This document shows, piece by piece, positions 52,750 to 61,354 of a stretch of DNA of 64,000 nt (its first letter is position 1; every line of letters starts with the position of its first letter). Position numbers and translations under genes: made by a program. A model generated the notes under the pieces. It was given only the letters and a program-made list of their open reading frames with translations, was not told where the DNA came from and searched no databases. This stretch comes from Acherontichlamydia pituitae. GTDB taxonomy: Bacteria > Chlamydiota > Chlamydiia > Chlamydiales > Rhabdochlamydiaceae. The DNA is taken from contig JAHCAX010000001.1 of NCBI GenBank assembly GCA_019634675.1, positions 806,001 through 870,000 of the forward strand. The letters run 5' to 3'.

Positions 52750-54396
52750 ATGAAAGGTTCATTCAAACGGATAGCTGCTGTCGTCATTTTATTACTGAGC
52801 GTCTCTTGCCAAAAGAACTCTCAAAGAGCTTGTGAGAATATAACCAAAGAAAGTAAGCAAATACGGATGAATTTATGCTCTGAACCGGCAACGATGGACC
52901 CTCGGAAGGGAGGGGACCCGATTTCCTCTCATATGCATTTTTTGCTGTTTGAGGGATTAACTCGGCTGAATGAAGATGGGTCGATTTCTTTTGCTCAAGC
53001 TGAATCGGTCGATATCTCTTCGGATGGCAAGCAATATACCTTTCATATGCGCGATACGAAGTGGTCGAATGGGGATGCTGTTACAGCTTATGATTTTGAA
53101 AAGTCTTGGAAAGATATTCTGGATCCGCAGTTTCCTGCTGTGAATGCCCATCTTCTCTATCCTGTTAAAAATGCTGAGGCTGCAAAGAAGGGGCAGGTTC
53201 CTCTCAGCGAGGTTGGGATCGCGGCGACTGACGCAAAGACATTGGTTGTAACGCTTCATCAAGCAACTCCTTACTTTCTTGATGTGATCGCATTTTGTGT
53301 GTTTTTTCCTGTAAACAAAACAATTGATGAGTCGAATCCTGATTGGGCTTATGAGGCGGGAGAGCGATTTGTCTGCAATGGCCCATATCACCTGACTGGA
53401 TGGAAGCATAATAATGAAATCGTTGCGCAGCGCAATCCTCAGTATTGGGAAAAAGAGAAGGTTCTGCCAGATTCGTTTCACTTTAGCATTATTGACAACG
53501 AGTCGACTGCTTTACAGATGTTTCATAATGGTGAGATAGACATTATTGGCTCTCCTCTTTCGCCGCTTCCTATTGACGCTTTGCCATCTTTGATCCAAAA
53601 GGGCATGGTTAAGAAAAAAGCTACAGCTGGATCAACGATTTTAGCTTTTAATACGATAAAGTTTCCCTTCACTAATCCTGATATCCGTAAAGCTTTTGCA
53701 TTGGCGATTAATCGAGAAGAGATTGTTAAGAATATCACGCAGCTAAATGAGCTGGTTGCTACAAATGCGATACCCCCCATTCTTAAATCGAACCGTGTTC
53801 GCCAATTTTTTAAGGACCATGATGTTGAAACAGCTCGGAAATTACTTGATCGCGGCTTAAAAGAGTTGGGTGTTTCTAGAGAAGATCTCAAAGAAATGAC
53901 TTACTATTATGCCATTTCAGATGTGAATGGCAAAATTGCTCAAGCAATTCAACAACAGATCTTTAAAGCATTGGGAATAAAGGTCAAATTAGAGGGGGTT
54001 GAGTTCAAAGTATTGATGGACAAGTTGACCAAACGGGATTATTTGATCGGTCAAACGATGTGGTGGGCTCAATATAACGATCCGATGAATATCTTTGAGA
54101 GGTTTAAATACAAAGAGAATGCCAAAAATTATTCTCATTGGGAAAATCCTGAGTTTATAAAGCTTCTTGACCAGTCTGGATTGGAATCTGGAGATGTTCG
54201 AATAGCTACTTTGGAAAAGGCGGAAGAGATTTTCGTTAATGATATGCCGGTGGCCCCAATTTTTCATTACGATTTATGTTACATGGTACAACCGTATTTA
54301 AACGATATCACCCTTTCGCCGATTGGAGATGTTTATTTTCAAGATATCGATGTGGCTAAGAAATTTAGCCGCTTAGAACTAATTGCTGATAAATAA
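52750..54396 (+). CDS. Oligopeptide ABC transporter substrate-binding lipoprotein (OppA-type)
   Basis: 548 aa from ATG 52750 (AAGGAA 8 nt upstream). Signal peptide with lipobox LSVSC (Cys about 20). SBP_bac_5 fold: 'SEPATMDPRKGGD', LLFEGLTRLNEDG, YTFHMRDTKWSNGDAVTAYDFEKSW, FVCNGPYHLTGWKHN, FPFTNPDIRKAFALAINREEIVKNI, and APIFHYDLCYMV near the end. Periplasmic binding of peptides for Opp/Dpp uptake. No permease or ATPase genes are adjacent, as is common for chlamydial OppA copies. Confidence 0.92.
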   Translation: MKGSFKRIAAVVILLLSVSCQKNSQRACENITKESKQIRMNLCSEPATMDPRKGGDPISSHMHFLLFEGLTRLNEDGSISFAQAESVDISSDGKQYTFHMRDTKWSNGDAVTAYDFEKSWKDILDPQFPAVNAHLLYPVKNAEAAKKGQVPLSEVGIAATDAKTLVVTLHQATPYFLDVIAFCVFFPVNKTIDESNPDWAYEAGERFVCNGPYHLTGWKHNNEIVAQRNPQYWEKEKVLPDSFHFSIIDNESTALQMFHNGEIDIIGSPLSPLPIDALPSLIQKGMVKKKATAGSTILAFNTIKFPFTNPDIRKAFALAINREEIVKNITQLNELVATNAIPPILKSNRVRQFFKDHDVETARKLLDRGLKELGVSREDLKEMTYYYAISDVNGKIAQAIQQQIFKALGIKVKLEGVEFKVLMDKLTKRDYLIGQTMWWAQYNDPMNIFERFKYKENAKNYSHWENPEFIKLLDQSGLESGDVRIATLEKAEEIFVNDMPVAPIFHYDLCYMVQPYLNDITLSPIGDVYFQDIDVAKKFSRLELIADK

Positions 54397-54459
54397 TTAG
54401 CGGTGTAAGCCTTGTTTGTAGAGGCTGCTGCGAGAATAGTGCAAATAGGAGGAAGGAAT

Positions 54460-54897
54460 ATGTCTAGAGTCGGAAATTATTTGCAAGCCTGTGCGCCTAT
54501 CCAACCGGGGATTTTAGAGTCAGCAAATCTGAATCAAGAAGTGATCTCGGGGACAAGAGGACGATGTTCGTCGGGCCAAGTTCAACATGCAAGCACTCGT
54601 TTTCATGGAATAGATGGCATTCCGTCTGAAGCCTGTGAAAAAGCCCAATTAATTGATACTTCTCTTGCTTCAAAAGCAGATTGGATGCGGCATCAAGCTA
54701 ACTCGAGCAAACACCCTGTTGATGTGGTGGATAAGTTTGGAAAAGCTGCTAATAATCTGCAGAAGACCTATCAAAACTTTTCCTCCGATGAAAGATTAAC
54801 AGTGGGCACTATTTTGGCTGGCGGCTTTGCTGGAGCTGCTGCTTTAACTGGAATCGCTTGTTTTATTGGAGATGTGCTCAAGCGCCTCGTAAGATAA
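54460..54897 (+). CDS. Small protein with C-terminal membrane segment, paralogue B
   Basis: 145 aa from ATG 54460 (AGGAGGAAGG directly upstream). Shares SSKHPVDVVDKFGKAANNLQKT and the hydrophobic tail (TVGTILAGGFAGAAALTGIACFIGDVLKRLV) with paralogue A. N-terminal parts differ. It may be cotranscribed with the oppA-like gene (63-bp gap). Function unknown. Confidence 0.68.
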   Translation: MSRVGNYLQACAPIQPGILESANLNQEVISGTRGRCSSGQVQHASTRFHGIDGIPSEACEKAQLIDTSLASKADWMRHQANSSKHPVDVVDKFGKAANNLQKTYQNFSSDERLTVGTILAGGFAGAAALTGIACFIGDVLKRLVR

Positions 54898-54914
54898 TCG
54901 GGTATTCACTATTC

Positions 54915-55709
54915 TTAAATGAGATGGAACAGGTCTCGGAGCATTGCGAGTGTGACTTCGATCAAAATTAGAAGAACGATTGTGATCTCAAGGCGAGAGG
55001 AGTGCTGATGGTTCAGCTCGCTGGAAAGGATCTCAAAGAGTTCGTGCACGACGTTGAGCCGCTTATTGAGGGTTTCACCGCGTTTTGTAACGTCGAGATA
55101 GTGAGCTGTGCGGCGGTAGAAAGATTCAAGCTCGGGATAGTCCCAGAAAAATTCTGGGGTGTCGAGGATGTCGCTATGTAGGTTGATGAAATTGCGCTCG
55201 ATGAAAATTTCTCCCATTTTGCGGGAGATCTCTTTGCGGGATAAGGGGATTTTACCCCGTTTGGCCAGGTAGATGGGAAGCTGCTTGGTGTGATCGATCG
55301 TTTTCTGGATGATCTCTTCAAATGTAGTCAGCTTAACGGATTGGGCAAGACCGTGGGAAATGGCTAGCTTGGTCAAAGTGCTCTTATTCTGAAGAACAAT
55401 CTCATCTTCCTCGATTTTCATCCCATCGCCGTAGATGTATGTGAACTCGTCCAGTTCGCTCTTTGAAAGAGGCTCCTTTTCAAAGTCCTTGAGGGTGCCT
55501 ACAATCTCTTTTTCATCTTCTTCCGCAAAACCCCAGCAGACGACAGAGCCATAGGAGAAATAGAAAATATCCCCTTTAATGTGCTTGTCTTCTTTGATCT
55601 GGATGTGGATCACATCGCGGAATAGCTGAGTCGTCCCCAGTCTTTGCAAATACTGGAACAAACGGGGAATGTCATAGGAAGCGGCTGTGCAATAGCAGGT
55701 ACAACGCAT
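54915..55709 (-). CDS. RMD1/YagE (DUF155) family protein
   Basis: 264 aa. The family pattern is plain: GDIFYFSYGSVVCWGF (about 44-59), EISRKMGEIFIERNFINLHSDILDTPEFFWDYPELESFYRRTAHYLDV (about 160-208), LNKRLNVVHELFEILSSELNHQHSSRLEITIVLLILIEV with a C-terminal hydrophobic helix. Relatives occur in yeast and mitochondria (Rmd1, Rmnd1) and in many bacteria; the molecular role is unsettled. Cys-rich start (MRCTCYCTAA). Convergent with paralogue B. Confidence 0.88.
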   Translation of the reverse strand: MRCTCYCTAASYDIPRLFQYLQRLGTTQLFRDVIHIQIKEDKHIKGDIFYFSYGSVVCWGFAEEDEKEIVGTLKDFEKEPLSKSELDEFTYIYGDGMKIEEDEIVLQNKSTLTKLAISHGLAQSVKLTTFEEIIQKTIDHTKQLPIYLAKRGKIPLSRKEISRKMGEIFIERNFINLHSDILDTPEFFWDYPELESFYRRTAHYLDVTKRGETLNKRLNVVHELFEILSSELNHQHSSRLEITIVLLILIEVTLAMLRDLFHLI

Positions 55710-56110
55710 ATGTCCTCTTATACAGGATCGGCCTTTAAATTGGAATGGGAGGACGAAGAGGGCATTTAATTAGAACCTAAGCTTTCTGTGAAAATGTTCC
55801 AAGTGGTTTCCTCTTTTTTTGAACGATCCTTCAGCTTATTTCAGCATAATGAAATCCGTTAATAGCCTTAGCTCGACATTGTATTTTTTCGGCTTATCTG
55901 TTTCGTCTATTTATCCTCGACCGTTCAGCTTATGGCTGAATTTGTAGATTATTTAAAACGCGAACGGTTATTTTTTTAACCTCTTTCCGTTTTAAGCAAC
56001 TCCTTCGTGAATAAATATCCTAAAGTACAAAGTTGAGAGGCAATGGATGAAAATCGCCTTAAAAGCGTGGTTTTTCTCGGCAAATGAGTTTTGCAACTGC
56101 CTCTCAAGGC
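55710..56110. other. Intergenic region with small inverted repeats
   Basis: Contains ACCGTTC (55920-55926)/GAACGGT (55962-55968) with nested TTCAGC/GCTGAA and a following T-run, and TTGAGAGGCA (56033-56042)/TGCCTCTCAA (56098-56107) just behind the stop of the minus-strand gene at 56111. The latter may serve as its terminator stem. No gene seen. Confidence 0.4.
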
Positions 56111-57715
56111 TTAGCTTTTCTTTTCGGTATTTTTGAAGGAAATTGTTTTAAAATCTGAGTATCCGGAGCCGTTAATTTCAAAGCCAGAGATTTGATCATT
56201 AAGGATATATTTGCACGTCTCAGAATAGATGGGGATGACCGGCATAGCTTCAATTAATAGCTTTTCTGCTTGCTTGAGGTGCAGTTTGCGTTGCTTGGCA
56301 TCTGAGGATATAATGGCTTGATCAAGCAGATTTTGGTATTCTTGGTTTTCCCAGCGGGAACAGTTGTACGAGTAGCTTTTATCTTTGAAAATTTCTAAAA
56401 AATAAAAGGGATCTTCATAGACTGCGCTTCGCATGCAGCAGCCTAGTTGGAATTGTCCGAGGTTGAGCTGAGAAGAGAAAACGTTCCATTCGCTTCCTTC
56501 AAGACGGACGTGAATTCCAAGATTTTTTTTCCACATCTCCTGGATGGCTTCGTACACTGTTTTTTGGTACCCATAGGTACAATAACTTAATGTAATAGAA
56601 GGAAATGTTTTGCGGGTCAGGCCTAGTTCCGCCATTCCTTCTTCTAGAAGCAAATTTGCTTGTGCAATATCTGCATCATGGGTTGCTTCTTCTTTTCCAA
56701 GCAGTGTTAGTGTGTTGGGAAGAATGGTTTGGCAAGGCGAGTCTGCGAATAAAAGATATTTAGTTAGATCCGTTCGATTGATTGCATAGGAAAAAGCTTT
56801 GCGAATTTTAGCTGATTGAAACGGCATGGCATTTACATTGACGTATATCCAATTGACACGGGAAATCTCTTTGGATCCAAAACGAGGGTCTTTAATGGCG
56901 GATGCAAGTATGTCCAAAGGAAAGGAGTCGAAAGGATCACCGACTAGATCAAGCTCGTTTTTTTCAAAAAGGGAAAATTGCGTGTATGTGTCAGCAACCA
57001 TAAAAATGCTGACTTTATCTAGTTGAACGTGGGAGGCGTCCCAATAATGAGGGTTTTTTACCAGTTCCAGAACAGATCCTCTTTTCCATTTCCCAATGTT
57101 AAATGGTCCATTGAACACAATGGGTTCTTTAATATTGCTGTTAGGCATGGGAGAAAAAATTGGGTGGGAGACTAAATCTAAGAAGTAGGGGCTAGGCTGC
57201 TCTAGCTCAACTAATAATGTTCTTTCATCTAAAGCTTTAACTCCGATCTCCTCTATCGGAACTTGACCAAGTTTTGCTTTTTTAGCGTTTTTAATGATGT
57301 AAAAAAGATCTGCGCGAACACATAAACTATCGGGTTGGATGGCTTTTTTCCATGCTTGCGCAAAGTGGTAAGCTGTTACAGGCTCGCCATTCGACCATTG
57401 GTGCGGACGGATAATGAAGGTATAATGAGAAGATGAAGGGGAAATTTCTACTTTTTCAGCTCCAGCTAGCTCAGCTTTACCATTTTTATTTAGACGTGTT
57501 AGTCCTTCAAAAAGGGCTTTGCCTAATGTGCGTCCACGAATGTCTGTGCATAAATGGGGATGAAGCGAAGGGGGGTCTCCTTCGGGTAAATTGATTTTTA
57601 AGCAGGATAGACCGTTTTGTTGGTTGTCTGGTTTATAAAAAAAGGAAAAGTTAAGAATTAAAAAAAGCAAAACCGGAATGCACAACCCCAATAGAAGGAG
57701 ATAGTTTTTTTTCAT
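56111..57715 (-). CDS. OppA-type substrate-binding protein with N-terminal membrane anchor
   Basis: 534 aa. The first 27 residues are one hydrophobic helix (YLLLLGLCIPVLLFLILNFSF) without a clear lipobox or cleavage site, so it is probably anchored. SBP_bac_5 motifs: LPEGDPPSLHPHLCTD, LGKALFEGLTRLNKNG, YTFIIRPHQWSNGEPVTAYHFAQAW, IVFNGPFNIGKWKRG, and AKIRKAFSYAINRTDL. It is closely related to the C-terminal half of the gene upstream (EGDPPSLNPH, LGKALFEGLTRLDKDG) and follows it by 3 bp, indicating an operon and a duplication. Confidence 0.9.
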   Translation of the reverse strand: MKKNYLLLLGLCIPVLLFLILNFSFFYKPDNQQNGLSCLKINLPEGDPPSLHPHLCTDIRGRTLGKALFEGLTRLNKNGKAELAGAEKVEISPSSSHYTFIIRPHQWSNGEPVTAYHFAQAWKKAIQPDSLCVRADLFYIIKNAKKAKLGQVPIEEIGVKALDERTLLVELEQPSPYFLDLVSHPIFSPMPNSNIKEPIVFNGPFNIGKWKRGSVLELVKNPHYWDASHVQLDKVSIFMVADTYTQFSLFEKNELDLVGDPFDSFPLDILASAIKDPRFGSKEISRVNWIYVNVNAMPFQSAKIRKAFSYAINRTDLTKYLLFADSPCQTILPNTLTLLGKEEATHDADIAQANLLLEEGMAELGLTRKTFPSITLSYCTYGYQKTVYEAIQEMWKKNLGIHVRLEGSEWNVFSSQLNLGQFQLGCCMRSAVYEDPFYFLEIFKDKSYSYNCSRWENQEYQNLLDQAIISSDAKQRKLHLKQAEKLLIEAMPVIPIYSETCKYILNDQISGFEINGSGYSDFKTISFKNTEKKS

Positions 57716-57718
57716 TTT

Positions 57719-60622
57719 TCACCTTTGACCGCTTGTTGAAATTTGCTTTAAATCGACATCCCCATTGGAAGCAATTGCAAAGTTTTTGATCCCTTTGGCA
57801 AGCACATATTGGTATTTTGGATTAAAAATCGGGATGACGGGCATGTGGTCGATAAAGATTTGTTCCGCTTTTGCAAATAGTTTCTCTCTTTCTGCTTGAT
57901 TGGAACTTTGCAAAGCATTATCGATCAGTTTTTTATATTCAGCATTCTCCCATTGAGAAGAATTGTACAAATTATTTTTTTCTCGAAAAAGATGTAAGAA
58001 CGACCTTTTGTAAAGATAGGGGCTGGAACGAAAGCATGTTGCAGCTTGAAATTCTCTTTTATCCAGCAAATAGGTTAACCGACTCCAATCCATCCCCAAT
58101 ATTTCAATTTCAATTCCTAATGCTGCGTATAGTTGGCGCTGCATTAAGTTAAGCATTTTTTCTTCACCTGTAATGCTTCCAAAAAGGAACGTGAGCTTTG
58201 GAAAAGCTTCTTTTGATATACCGAGTTCTTTTAATCCCTCGGCAAAAAAAGCTTGGGCTAAAGGAACATTGTTATCCCATTTTGATCGTTTGTTTGAAGG
58301 AGTTTTCAATAGAGAGCTGAAAGTGCAGGTTGCGCCTTCGAGAAATTTTACGAATTCTTTTCGATTAATCGCAGAGGCAATGGCTTTGCGAATATTGGCT
58401 GAATTCAATGGGAAAATTTGTGTATTTAAATAGAGCCAATACATATGGTCTACTTTTTGTTTTTTCCAGCTTTGTTTTTTGGGGATCTTTATGTTCAAAT
58501 TAGGGATTAATGTGCTAAAAGGGTCTCCTAAGTAATCTAATTCTTCATTTATAAAAAGATCGCAAATCTGATGGATATCCTTAATAAGAGAAATGTTTAT
58601 TCCTTTTAAATGAACGTTTTTTTTATCCCAGTAGTAGGGATTGGAGGTTAGACGGATAAGCTTGTCCCTTTTCCATTCTTTTAAAATAAAAGGGCCGTTG
58701 AACGAATTTGGTTCTTTTTCTCCTCGATATAGAGGAGAAAAAATAGGAAGCGCAATGAGCTGCAAGAAGTAAAATGCACGGAATTCAAGTTCGACTATGA
58801 ATGTTTTATTGTTTGCGGCTTTGATTTTTACTTCATTTAATGGTTTCAGTCGATTATGCACATCCCTTGCATTTTTAATAACATAGAATAGGTCGGAGCG
58901 CAGGCAGCTGGAATCGGGCGCGATTGCTTTTTTCCAGGTGCGTTCAAAGTCGTATGCAGTCACTTTTTCTCCATTTGACCAGTGAAGTTCTCTGAGGGTG
59001 AACGTGTAGATTGTCTGACATGGAGAAATTTTAATTTCCCGTGCTGCGGCTGGCTCTGGAGTTCCGTCCTTGTCTAGGCGCGTTAAGCCTTCGAAGAGCG
59101 CTTTTCCAAGACAGCGCCCAGATTGATCAATAGCAATATGAGGGTTCAATGAAGGGGGATCCCCTTCTTGAAAATTCATTCTGAAAATTTTATTTTCTTT
59201 AGTTCGTGTCCGAACTATTTTTCCTTCCTTTAATGAGTTAATGAACTGATCAATTATATTTCTTCCATGGCTGGGTCGGAGATCGACAAAATAGAAATAG
59301 TAGTCGCGTTCAAAATACAAACTTCCATAAGCGATCGAAGAGCGGTCTTCTTTTTGAGCCTCTTTAATCAGCTCAATCAACTTTGCCTTGAGTTCCGTTG
59401 ATCGAGTTTTGAACAGTGCCCAAGTGACTCTTTTCTCTCTTTTTTTTCGGACAACAAAGCCATCATGAGCCACATCTTTACCGATAAGAGATACAAGAGT
59501 GGAGAAAAGGTCTCCCATTGCCGAGGCTGGAATAAGCGTCTGCATCAAAGGCGGTGTGAAGGAATAGAACAACTCCTTTAGCAATGGATGGAAATTTTCG
59601 TGTTCTTTATTTAAACGGCTTTTAATTCTTTCAAGCTGTTTGTCTTGTTGAGATATGAGTCCGCCATAGTAGTCGCGAAATGGGCCGAAAATTTGCTCAA
59701 TTATTTTTACGATATAGTTGCGTGCTTGTCTTAAATCAATCGACCAATTCTTTTTTAAAAATAGAGAGCAATCGATTTCAAAAGAGAGGATTAAAGCTTC
59801 TTTCAGATAGTTTTTCTGCATAGCCATCAAAGGCATAATGCGCTGCATGGCTAACTGTACCGAAGACGGCAAAATATTAATGGATTGCTCTATAGAGGAA
59901 TGCTGTTTCTTTCTCACTCTTACAGCAACTGCGTTGAAACGTAAGATATCCCGCGTTTGCGACTGAAAGCTGATGATGACTTGGGGCAAGTCGGCTATAG
60001 CCTTCAATTCTTTAGATAGGACGACGACGCTTTTATAAATTTCTTCTTCATTATCAGAATATGAAAGGGAATATGTCAAAGATTGGATGACTTGTTCCAA
60101 TTCCTTTGGAAGCTGTTTTTTTAAAATAGCTATGTCATTGTTAGAAATGTCTGTTCCACGCATTTTTTCAATTTCGAGGTAACAAAATAAAAAATGGGTT
60201 TTCTTTTCTCGGCAAAAATACACAGATTCAGGAATGATTTTGATCCCTGTGAGAATACAGCCAAGAGCTCGAAAAATATGTTTTTCTTCTAGAACCTCAT
60301 GTTCATGGGCTAAGTTGATACCAATTGCAATACTTAAAGTTGAACCCGTCGGAGTCCGAGTTTTAAATAACTTGATTTGACAGTTGTATGAACTGGCATC
60401 TTCTTGTTGTTTCAAGGCTTTTTGCCGCATATAGAATTGAATGCGGACAAGGCGGGCTAACAACTTTAATGGATGTTTTTCTAAGAAGCTTGGATCAATG
60501 CTGATCCAAGTATGCAGCATGGTCTTCTTTAATAAAGTTTCTTCATAAAACTTTGGAAAGCGGTTTTGATATTTTTTTAAAAGGTTCCAGGCTTTTTGAT
60601 CCGTAGAGCTAAGTAGGTTCAT
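57719..60622 (-). CDS. Fusion protein: unknown 480-residue N-terminal region plus OppA-type binding domain
   Basis: 967 aa. Residues 1 to about 478 match no family known to me; they are charged, mixed alpha/beta and contain no signal peptide or membrane helix. From about 481 (MNFQEGDPPSLNPH) to the end the chain is a complete SBP_bac_5 domain (LGKALFEGLTRLDKDG, YTFTLRELHWSNGEKVTAYDFERTW, SFNGPFILKEWKRD, ANIRKAIASAINRKEF). A binding domain without export signal recalls SgrR, a cytosolic regulator with N-terminal DNA-binding and C-terminal SBP domains, but no HTH is obvious. Starts directly at the upstream stop (TAA-ATG) and is followed by the anchored OppA paralogue 3 bp later. Confidence 0.85.
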   Translation of the reverse strand: MNLLSSTDQKAWNLLKKYQNRFPKFYEETLLKKTMLHTWISIDPSFLEKHPLKLLARLVRIQFYMRQKALKQQEDASSYNCQIKLFKTRTPTGSTLSIAIGINLAHEHEVLEEKHIFRALGCILTGIKIIPESVYFCREKKTHFLFCYLEIEKMRGTDISNNDIAILKKQLPKELEQVIQSLTYSLSYSDNEEEIYKSVVVLSKELKAIADLPQVIISFQSQTRDILRFNAVAVRVRKKQHSSIEQSINILPSSVQLAMQRIMPLMAMQKNYLKEALILSFEIDCSLFLKKNWSIDLRQARNYIVKIIEQIFGPFRDYYGGLISQQDKQLERIKSRLNKEHENFHPLLKELFYSFTPPLMQTLIPASAMGDLFSTLVSLIGKDVAHDGFVVRKKREKRVTWALFKTRSTELKAKLIELIKEAQKEDRSSIAYGSLYFERDYYFYFVDLRPSHGRNIIDQFINSLKEGKIVRTRTKENKIFRMNFQEGDPPSLNPHIAIDQSGRCLGKALFEGLTRLDKDGTPEPAAAREIKISPCQTIYTFTLRELHWSNGEKVTAYDFERTWKKAIAPDSSCLRSDLFYVIKNARDVHNRLKPLNEVKIKAANNKTFIVELEFRAFYFLQLIALPIFSPLYRGEKEPNSFNGPFILKEWKRDKLIRLTSNPYYWDKKNVHLKGINISLIKDIHQICDLFINEELDYLGDPFSTLIPNLNIKIPKKQSWKKQKVDHMYWLYLNTQIFPLNSANIRKAIASAINRKEFVKFLEGATCTFSSLLKTPSNKRSKWDNNVPLAQAFFAEGLKELGISKEAFPKLTFLFGSITGEEKMLNLMQRQLYAALGIEIEILGMDWSRLTYLLDKREFQAATCFRSSPYLYKRSFLHLFREKNNLYNSSQWENAEYKKLIDNALQSSNQAEREKLFAKAEQIFIDHMPVIPIFNPKYQYVLAKGIKNFAIASNGDVDLKQISTSGQR

Positions 60623-60961
60623 TTAAGCCTTTTTTATGTTTTCTTTATATTGAGTCCAAGCTCGAAACTTTTGAAGTATGCATTGATTTTTAAATTTATC
60701 ACAAAGATCTTTTAAAGTATTGGTTTGTTTAAAAATCTGAACTTGTCGTTGAGTATCAAATAGCAAAGATGAGGCTGGAGATCCAAAAAAAGTTCCAGAG
60801 TCGAGTTGTGTGAAAAGCTGTTTATGGCATTGAGCTGTTTCATCGATACGCGCAATGCTGGTTGGTTCTATCATGAAATGGACGCTGCGCAAAGTAAAGC
60901 AAATTTTGAAATCTAATTTTCCTTGATCAGATTTCTGCAATTGAGTAGGATTCTTTTTCAT
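60623..60961 (-). CDS. Hypothetical protein, first gene of the fused-binding-protein operon
   Basis: 112 aa from ATG 60961 (AGGA 8 nt upstream). A longer frame to 61156 would run antisense through tRNA-Leu and is rejected. The product has no recognised domain, signal peptide or membrane segment; it contains a Cys/His pair (TAQCHKQLF) and a basic helical C-terminus (CDKFKNQCILQKFRAWTQYKENIKKA). Its stop codon abuts the start of the 967-aa gene, so translation is coupled and the products probably act together. Confidence 0.6.
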   Translation of the reverse strand: MKKNPTQLQKSDQGKLDFKICFTLRSVHFMIEPTSIARIDETAQCHKQLFTQLDSGTFFGSPASSLLFDTQRQVQIFKQTNTLKDLCDKFKNQCILQKFRAWTQYKENIKKA

Positions 60962-60996
60962 TTTTGTTCCTGGCATTCGTTTCCAGGACACCCTAT

Positions 60997-61080
60997 GCGA
61001 GAGTGGCGGAATTGGTAGACGCGCTACTTTGAGGTGGTAGTGAGGTTTTCCTCTTGGGGGTTCGAGTCCCCCCTTTCGCA
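60997..61080 (+). tRNA. tRNA-Leu (GAG)
   Basis: A complete class II tRNA: acceptor GCGAGAG (60997-61003) with CTTTCGC (61073-61079, one G-U pair), D-arm with AATTGGTAGAC, anticodon stem CTACT/GGTAG around the loop TTGAGGT with anticodon GAG (61031-61033), long variable arm (TGAGGTTTTCCTC region) and T-arm GGGGGTTCGAGTCCCCC. The discriminator base is A; CCA is not encoded. It decodes CUC/CUU leucine codons. Confidence 0.97.
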
Positions 61081-61177
61081 TTTCCCTTGTCTTTCTTTCA
61101 GTATTTGTTTGTCCACTCTTTCTGCTGGTTCGATTAATCTTTAGTAATAAATTCAAATAAACTATCCTTGGCTTTTA

Positions 61178-61243
61178 ACCAAAAGCAAGCTGTTTTTGCC
61201 TTGGAAATCGACCAAAAACAGGCGTGTTTTGCCTTGGAAAATA
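61178..61243. repeat. Two tandem 33-nt direct repeats
   Basis: 61178-61210 (ACCAAAAGCAAGCTG…TTGCCTTGGAAATCG) and 61211-61243 (ACCAAAAACAGGCGTG…TTGCCTTGGAAAATA) are similar over about 26 of 33 positions. Located between tRNA-Leu and the convergent methyltransferase; meaning unknown. The rest of 61081-61354 appears non-coding. Confidence 0.7.
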
Positions 61244-61354
61244 GCCATGTTTAAGAGAATCATAGGCTTACATCTTGACCTGTGGAAGATGGATAAGCGT
61301 CGGAAACCGCTCTATGCAGCAGCGACCCTTGCTCATGAAAAGCAGGGTGAAGCC

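Noticed and set aside
55920..55977. Plus-strand terminator-like hairpin with T-run
   Set aside because: There is no plus-strand gene ending upstream; stems are short and nested by chance is possible.
60962..61156. N-terminal extension of the 60623 gene up to 61156
   Set aside because: It runs antisense through the whole tRNA-Leu gene; the ATG at 60961 has its own SD.
61178..61243. CRISPR array
   Set aside because: Only two adjacent diverged units without spacers; no cas genes in the window.
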